From NCBI GenBank assembly GCA_030248065.1, contig JASAMV010002877.1, forward strand, positions 62,001-126,000: a stretch of DNA of 64,000 nucleotides. Direction: 5' to 3'. The DNA comes from Rhynchonema sp. JSB1_4. Lineage: Eukaryota; Nematoda; Chromadorea; Monhysterida; Xyalidae. The notes beneath the pieces were generated by a model. It worked only from the letters and a program-made list of their open reading frames with translations, was not told the origin of the DNA and searched no databases. Shown here piece after piece: positions 58,080-64,000 of the stretch. Numbering within the stretch: the stretch's first letter is position 1; each line of letters opens with the position of its first letter. The position numbers were made by a program, and so were the translations under genes.

Positions 58080-58155
58080 CTGCGCGCGTGAATGTTTGAA
58101 CCCGCGGCCTTTCATATTCAGTGCTGCGCGTTATACCGCTCGGACATCGCTTCGC
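58080..58155 (-). tRNA. tRNA-like sequence or tRNA-derived SINE fragment
   Basis: Read on the minus strand, the sequence contains ATGTCCGAGCGGTATAACGC, close to a tRNA A box (Leu/Ser type), and GGCCGCGGGTTCAAACATT, close to a B box, at about the right spacing. The acceptor and anticodon stems pair poorly, so a functional tRNA is unlikely. Confidence 0.35.
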
Positions 58156-58199
58156 CAATCTCCTTCACAAGCTTTACTACATATGTAACTACGCGTGCA

Positions 58200-58300
58200 T
58201 TGCTGCATTGCCTGTTGTGCTTGCTGCCTGTGTGTGTGTGCTGGCTGCCTGCCTGCCTGTGTGTGTGTGTGCTGGCTGGCTGGCTGTGTGTTGTGTTTAA
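58200..58300. repeat. Microsatellite-like GCCT/TG/GGCT tract
   Basis: Runs of TGCCTGCC, TGTGTGTGTGTG and TGGCTGGCTGG form a simple-sequence tract. Confidence 0.7.
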
Positions 58301-58467
58301 TACATTGTGCGCTTTATGAATCAGGCAACTACGTAGCGTGCACTAATGCATTATTGTGTGTGTCTGAGCGTCCATTATGGCTCTTTTTGAGCTGAAAAAC
58401 ATTTAACGAATTGGAATTAATATATTTTTGACGTAACAAAAATTAAAAACACATATAACCGCTGATT

Positions 58468-58776
58468 TTGGCTTTAGAACAACACATTCTGTACAAAAAG
58501 TCATGGTCTGGAACCGTTCATACTAAAAGTTACGAACTCGGCGATAGCACCACCGTGTTTCTCGAGTACGAAAACCACATAAACAACTTTAATAGTTCTG
58601 GTAACCCAACTTTTCGGCGAAATTTTACTTCGGGAAGCACACTTTACATACAAAATGTCGTGGTCATGGTCTGGAACCGGTCTCAGTCGTGGAGTTACGA
58701 AGTCGGCGATAGCACCATCGTGTTTCTCGTGTGCGAAAACCCTATATGCGATATTAACATTTTTGGTGTTCAGTAA
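58468..58776 (+). other. Open frame with an in-frame internal duplication
   Basis: A 102-codon frame carries two similar segments, SYELGDSTTVFLEYEN and SYEVGDSTIVFLVCEN, 55 codons apart (165 bp). The DNA is also similar (GGCGATAGCACC...GTGTTTCTCG). The frame is kept between the two copies, which is what coding DNA would do, but one duplication of any length divisible by three would look the same. No domain recognised. Confidence 0.3.
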
Positions 58777-59486
58777 CGTCTGGGCCCTGACTAGTTTTTT
58801 GTGGAAAAAAAAAGGAGAAGAACGTTTTTACAAAAATGACAACTGTATCTTGCCCGCGATTGCGCGTGTGGGCACACAGCGGGATGAAATTTTGTGTGGC
58901 CATTTTGGGGCACGGTATATAGATTGTGTGCAAGTTTGAGCTCATTCGGCTGAGTATTGTTGAAATAGCGCACGATCAAAATTTTCAGAAAGCGCACTAT
59001 AGGGAATGAACCATATGTCGCTTAGCATTACCATGCTAGCTCCGATAAAGATTTAAGAAAAACCAAACCAAACCCACCCACCACAACCCCACAAACCAAA
59101 AACCATCTTTATACTGTTCTCCTGTTCTTGGATCAAAGCAATGGCGCAGGTGTTTATCAACGTGGCAAAACAACAATGAGACCATACACATCTATAAAAA
59201 ATATCTTGGCCAATTGTAACAGTAAATGCCTTGTCAGCAAAGTGTAATTGTAGGGCATGGCAATGGCACCTGGCCGCGCAGGACTACTCGCTGGGAAATA
59301 GTAACGCCAAATCACACATTTTGTGTGATTATTCACACAGAAATAGACCTTTCAGGAAACAGGTAGAATTGTGTGTGAATTTTCACACATTTCCTGTGTG
59401 ATTTATATCCTTAACCACAATAGCGGATTTGTGTGATTGTTCACACACCACTGTGTGATTAAACACACTTTATTGTGCATTGTGGT

Positions 59487-59867
59487 CAGTGTAGTTCCTG
59501 GGGGGGAGGGGGGGTCCCCCCCTAAGGTACACTAACCGCCGCGACCAAGGTACACTAGTACACTAACCGCCGCGCCAGGTACACTAACCGCCTCAATTTT
59601 TGCCTAAAATTGGCATTTTTAGGCCTAAAATGGGCATTTTTAGGCCTAAAATGAGTGATTTTTAGGTCAATGATGTCAAAAGTCGCCAATATACCCTTTT
59701 TATGAAGAATTTTTTCCAAAAAGGGGCAAAAAATCGGTCAAATTTTCTACCCCAAAAAGTGACTTTTTCCTGGATTTGGGTCTTCCCCCCCAGGGAGGTA
59801 CACTAACCGCCGCACGGAAAAAAGGGGTAGGTACACTAACCGCCGCGCCGGACCAGGAACTACACTG
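59487..59867. mobile_element. hAT-like MITE (CAGTGTAGTTCCTG), TSD ATTGTGGT
   Basis: Starts CAGTGTAGTTCCTGGGGGG and ends CCAGGAACTACACTG with exact 8-bp duplications ATTGTGGT (59479-59486, 59868-59875). Interior as in 6093-6453. It interrupts the larger TA-flanked element. Confidence 0.93.
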
Positions 59868-60514
59868 ATTGTGGTCCTTGTTTCTGTGTGATTATCAACG
59901 TTCTTATTCAGGCAATGAAAGTAGTTTTTTGCGTTTGTCAGCCAACATAATGAAATACAGATTACAAAGAGCATCGATAGACCGCAATGTGTTCATGAAA
60001 CGCAGAGATAAAAGTATAAAAATGTATCCGAACAGACTGTTCCTCAAAGAAATTAAAAAAGCAACTTGCATTTTAGACAAATGTGTGAAAAGACTTGACA
60101 AAAAGTACCTCATGCAAAAGCATATCCATCGGGCATAAAACACCGAAACTTGCAAGCATAGGAATTTCGAAAACACAAGATTTGAACAACGAAATTCATT
60201 CATCTATACTTCGAGAAAAATGAGCTAGACTTCAAGTAATGTAAAACAGACCAGATCACATAAACGTAATAGAAATAGATTGTGTGTCAACTTGAGCCAC
60301 AGGCGTCATGATACGCAAGGTTACAGACCACGATGCACTTTGTGCATCTTACACTCTAAACCTGGGTGCGTAAAATAATCTTCTGGAGCTGAAGTGCACG
60401 GCGGTCTGCTGATACATTGTACGGCCACGTTGAGAAATTCAACAGCATAAAATTCTCGAGAACCAGAACACACACCACACCAGAACAAATGGTAGGTGGC
60501 CAGCAAATATAGGC

Positions 60515-60681
60515 AAACTACGCTAACACGAGCCCGATTTCGCAGGTGGTGTAGTTACAAAACGCAAAGAAAGAGAAATCCTCATGCACCACGTGTAACA
60601 TTTCCCAAATCAGCAGCCACGTATGAATGTTTCACCAATCCGCCACCTCCATCCGAAATCGGGCTCGTGTTGGCGTAGTGT
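60515..60681. repeat. 167-bp palindromic element
   Basis: TACGCTAACACGAGCCCGAT near the left end pairs with ATCGGGCTCGTGTTGGCGTA at the right, with a further pairing CAGGTGGTG/CGCCACCTC inside. Probably a small MITE; the ends TAC...GTA would fit a TA target. Confidence 0.65.
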
Positions 60682-61334
60682 TACTATACATGACACCTTC
60701 ACCCATTGAAGCACATTCACCCGACTTTCTTAGGAATTCGATGTTTTTCATGTTGACGCAGACGAATAGGTCCCTGATTTGCTAATACGGGCTCCCTGAC
60801 GGCGTTGCAGCCAACAGCAGTGGTTGTGACTTGGTCATGTCTGCTTTGACATCTTCGATAACTAGATTGATGTGCGAGTCCAACTGGAATAAAATATGTG
60901 CATAAAAACTTTGTTTTGCGGCAGATTCAAATGAAAATCAAAAAACTCTCAAAATCATGTTCTTATGCAAACCTTGAAAAAGTGAGCCAAATATAATGAA
61001 ATCTCCATTGGACCAATGCGTTGCGTCACTGTGGCACCAGAAAATAGCAGCAGAAAATGAAACACAATATTGATTAAACTTTCTTTTATCCTCGTATTAT
61101 GAACGTAAATTCATCGTTCACGCTTCAAATAATCGTGATTTTTTATCGGTGAAACATTTGTGAAGTGTAAACAATCTTTGCACAATTATGTGTGAATTTC
61201 ACACATTATTGTGTGTTTTTTCTGGAACGACACAGTTTTTGTGTACATCATAACAGAAATAACACAAATGTGTGTCTTTTGCAATTCACACAAAAATGTG
61301 TGATCGCGATTCACACATTATTTCCCAGCGAGTA

Positions 61335-63288
61335 CGATTCACATAGAACTTCTTGAACAAATTCTCAAATGGGGTCCCAGACTGCGGAGATTGAAAAAAT
61401 ACACTGTGTCCAATGTTCGCTACCGCATCCACCTGGCCGCACTTGCGGTTTGAAACCCAGCAGTTGTAGCACATTTACAAACAAAGCCAAAAATGTTTCG
61501 ATTGTCCGCAAATTGCAGTCCGCAACTGCGGCCAGGAATTTATTGATAGATTTGAAGCACCCCCCTCCCCCGCCGAATAGGCTTGCGGAGTTGCGGACTC
61601 GCGGATAAAAAACATGCTCAATACTGCTGCTTCACTTTTGAGCAAACCGGAGGGCGGTTGCTATTGCCAAATTGATTGATCACATTTTTATACCAAAAGC
61701 TGGCCTGCTGCGAAACAAACGCTTGGCTGGCACTTGTTGTGGCTGGTTTTGGCTTGGCTCCCCGACGCGCGCCTCCGGTGCACCACAGTGGCAGGCACGT
61801 GGCCAAATGTAACTGCACTTTACACTTATACACTGAACGTTCGCAAAACCCAAGCCACTCCGTGAACGAGGTTGCTGGCTATTGTACATTGTTGGAGGTC
61901 AAAGACATCGCACTGCACTGTTCTAGTCGTGTTTTATTATTGTGCTGTGGGTTCATTAGCTTGGCTTGTCCACCCATCCTGTTCTGAACTGTTGGCCCAA
62001 GTGCCTTATTTTTGTTTTTTTGTCCATAATAACGATCCGCACGCTTGAAGGTTAGTCATTTGTGCGCACCATTACATATAGCATTTGTTGACTATTCGAA
62101 CACTCATTTTTCAGAGCATCGGCGACCTTCCAGAGTATCAATTGAACAAGCAGTGGAATATTCCATCAAAGAAAGCGATGCTAGCGTTTCATTAGAGAAA
62201 GACAGTGTGGAAACACAAGCTTTTAATGTCGAAATTATGCCAACCCACCTCCCCCCCGCCGAACACACAGCTCATAAACGTGTGGGGAAATGCAGACATT
62301 AGCATACTGTAGATATATGTAAGTGCACACGCATACAATGAGATTAAATATGTGAATATCTAGATGGGTGAACAAACAAACCAAGCTACAATATATGTAC
62401 AAATATGATAACCTGTTGGAATGGAACCTCCATCCATTACGTAAACACGGATAGATGAATCACCACCTGTGTGATGGTTCGCCGATTTCGACGCGCAGTG
62501 AAGAAGTTTTTTTGTGGCCGTGGTGCTTTCTACAAAAATGCAGCACGAAACAAGCTATGCTGATGCATTCATTTAAGACCCCAACATGCTAAGCCCGATC
62601 CCTCACACGACAAATAGCTACAGAGTCTGGCAATGAACGACACAAGGTGTCAGAACCAACAACGCGGGTTGGAAGTAACAATCCATGCTCCACGATGAGG
62701 TGGTTAGCACCGACTCTTCGAGTCCTCTTCGGAACATTGTTTGGTGGTCGCAAGTCGACAAATCGACATACAACTAGACGCAACTGATCAAAAGCCATGA
62801 AAATTAACTATATTAACTTATGCGATGATTTGTCAATAAAAAATAGGTAGATTGATAACGATACCGGAACTATAGTGTCACTCTTTGGATTCATTTCATT
62901 TTTACAGACCAAACCGACCACAAGCAAAAAAGGAAACGCAGCGGAGTTCAAAGACTGGAACTGAAAGTCAATGTCAAAAGATCGTGTAAACCATACCAAT
63001 TTTGTGGGAAGACGTATGTATTAGCTGAGTTCAGTTGCCGACAAAAGGGCAGTCCCCCAAAAAGACAGCGAATTCAAAACATGACGGAGGTGCAGATGTT
63101 AGCATTTTCCCAGTCACGATAGTTTCTTCGGGCCAAGGGGTAGTGCTCGTTTCGCACGGCAGTTTCGGGATCACCACAGGAAAACCAGTCGGAACCGTTT
63201 TCATTTTGTCGCTGAAATGAAGCATTCTATCGCATTCGCGAGGGACAATGTGTGATAAACGCATGAGGTGAGCATGATCAGAACCTCT
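61335..63288. other. Unassigned 2-kb region
   Basis: No gene is supportable. Open frames on both strands overlap (61369-61608, 61676-61987, 62045-62302) without domains or joinable splice sites. Confidence 0.4.
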
Positions 63289-63597
63289 AGGCTGTGAGCA
63301 GATAAACGCGGAATGCGGAAATTGGTTAGCAGATAAACGCGGAATGGCAGATTTCTGCATTCCGCATTCCGCGTTTATCTGCTAACCTTTGCGGAATGGT
63401 GCGTGCTTGGGTGACGATGACAACTTCCAGCGTGCTGACCTCAAAATGTTGCGTGTTAACGCAAACAGCAACTGAGAGGTTTGACCAAAAGCATAAATTT
63501 ACGTGCAGAAATGCAGAATTCCGCAAAGGTTAGCAGATAAACGCGGAATGCGGAATGCAGAAATCTGCCATTCCGCGTTTATCTGCTCACAGCCCTA
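63289..63597. mobile_element. MITE with GTGAGCAGATAAACGCGGAATG ends, second copy
   Basis: About 309 bp, the reverse-oriented sister of 48141-48447. Ends AGGCTGTGAGCAGATAAACG and CGTTTATCTGCTCACAGCCC. The centre includes the same CAAACAGCAACTGAGAGGTT block. Confidence 0.85.
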
Positions 63598-63704
63598 GCG
63601 CTAACTTCAGATAAAAACAGAACAGGAAGTCGGGAACTTCAACGTTGAAAATACTGATGAAAAGTCAATAATTTTTAAGCGACTGAATGACTTGTTGAAT
63701 TATG

Positions 63705-63929
63705 GGTGATATTTTCGAAACAGTGTAAAGGTCAGTTGGGTGTAAAGATCGTTGGAAAGCTCGGTCGACAGCTCAGTGTGATAGACCTTGGTGTAAACTT
63801 GAAACATTCCACGTTAATAACAGGCAATGTTTCACGTTTACACCGTGCTACGCCGACCGAGCTTTCGACCGAACTTTACACCGACCTTTACGCCCAACTG
63901 ACCTTTACACCGTTTCGAAAATTCCACCC
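63705..63929. mobile_element. Foldback MITE (GGGTG family), last copy
   Basis: A 225-bp copy in the same orientation as 43523-43748, GGGTGATATTTTCGAAACAG to CGAAAATTCCACCC, flanked by TAT on the left and TAA on the right, so the 3-bp duplication has one mismatch. Confidence 0.87.
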
Positions 63930-64000
63930 TAAGGAGCACAACCAGGACTAGAAACCTCTGGGAGTCGGGGTTGCCTCCGGTCGTCCATTTCCGAAGTTAC

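Larger units (their letters stand above)
59287..61332. mobile_element. 2.05-kb element with CTCGCTGGGAAATA ends, TA target
   Basis: Ends CTCGCTGGGAAATA and TATTTCCCAGCGAG are inverted repeats between TA dinucleotides (59285-59286, 61333-61334). Just inside both ends are clusters of TCACACA/TGTGTGA motifs (59310-59470, 61185-61315), likely subterminal repeats. The interior has no transposase that I can identify; it contains a nested hAT-like MITE (59487-59867) and a small palindrome (60515-60681). Confidence 0.75.

Noticed and set aside
1..64000. CRISPR arrays, bacterial operons, prophage or toxin systems
   Set aside because: Gene structure is eukaryotic throughout; the tandem arrays lack CRISPR spacing and no prokaryotic genes are present.

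Overview
The window is animal nuclear DNA. The genes are split into many short exons by GT-AG introns, many of them only 60-110 bp. The products are metazoan types (an otopetrin-like channel, FAD synthase, a kinase-like protein, rhodopsin-like receptors), and the intergenic DNA is packed with non-autonomous DNA transposons. The rhodopsin-like receptors resemble nematode chemoreceptor-type GPCRs, and interstitial TTAGGC (the nematode telomere motif) occurs at 36621-36668. A nematode, perhaps an early-branching one, is my best guess; a tardigrade or another ecdysozoan is not excluded. There are no bacterial operons, CRISPR arrays or viral genomes.

Five gene loci can be reconstructed exon by exon with matching intron phases. 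(1) 216-3513 on the minus strand is an 11-exon, 656-residue polytopic membrane protein that I assign to the otopetrin proton-channel family. (2) 5637-11258 on the plus strand is a 12-exon, 536-residue FAD synthase with a molybdopterin-binding-like domain followed by a PAPS-reductase-like domain. (3) 35632-38874 on the plus strand is an 8-exon, 328-residue protein kinase-like protein that begins with an apparent signal peptide. Its domain has an HGDLH catalytic loop and an unusually short activation segment. (4) 44069-50266 on the plus strand is a 9-exon, 347-residue class A GPCR. (5) 52609-56458 on the plus strand is a tandem duplicate of (4), broken in its second half and lacking TM7.

The remaining ~70% of the window holds no gene I can support. 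It is dominated by palindromic, miniature, transposase-free elements whose families can be sorted by target-site duplication (TSD). These are 8-bp hAT-like families (ends CAG...CTG), TA-flanked Tc1/mariner-like MITEs (TTGGTCGCAC... and TATAGTCC...), 3-bp Harbinger-like foldbacks (GGGTG...CACCC), TTAA-flanked piggyBac-like palindromes, and one 9-bp-TSD foldback whose whole body is an inverted minisatellite. Several are nested, and uninterrupted sister copies confirm the insertion sites. Regions 12.7-14.4, 20.0-22.0, 27.8-31.1 and 61.3-63.3 kb are largely unassigned.

The genes have no obvious functional link: membrane proton transport, flavin cofactor synthesis, a possibly secreted kinase and chemoreception. 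The strongest leads are the signal-peptide kinase with its altered catalytic motifs, the 1.4-kb inverted-minisatellite foldback nested in another foldback, and the TTAA insertion with a matching empty site.
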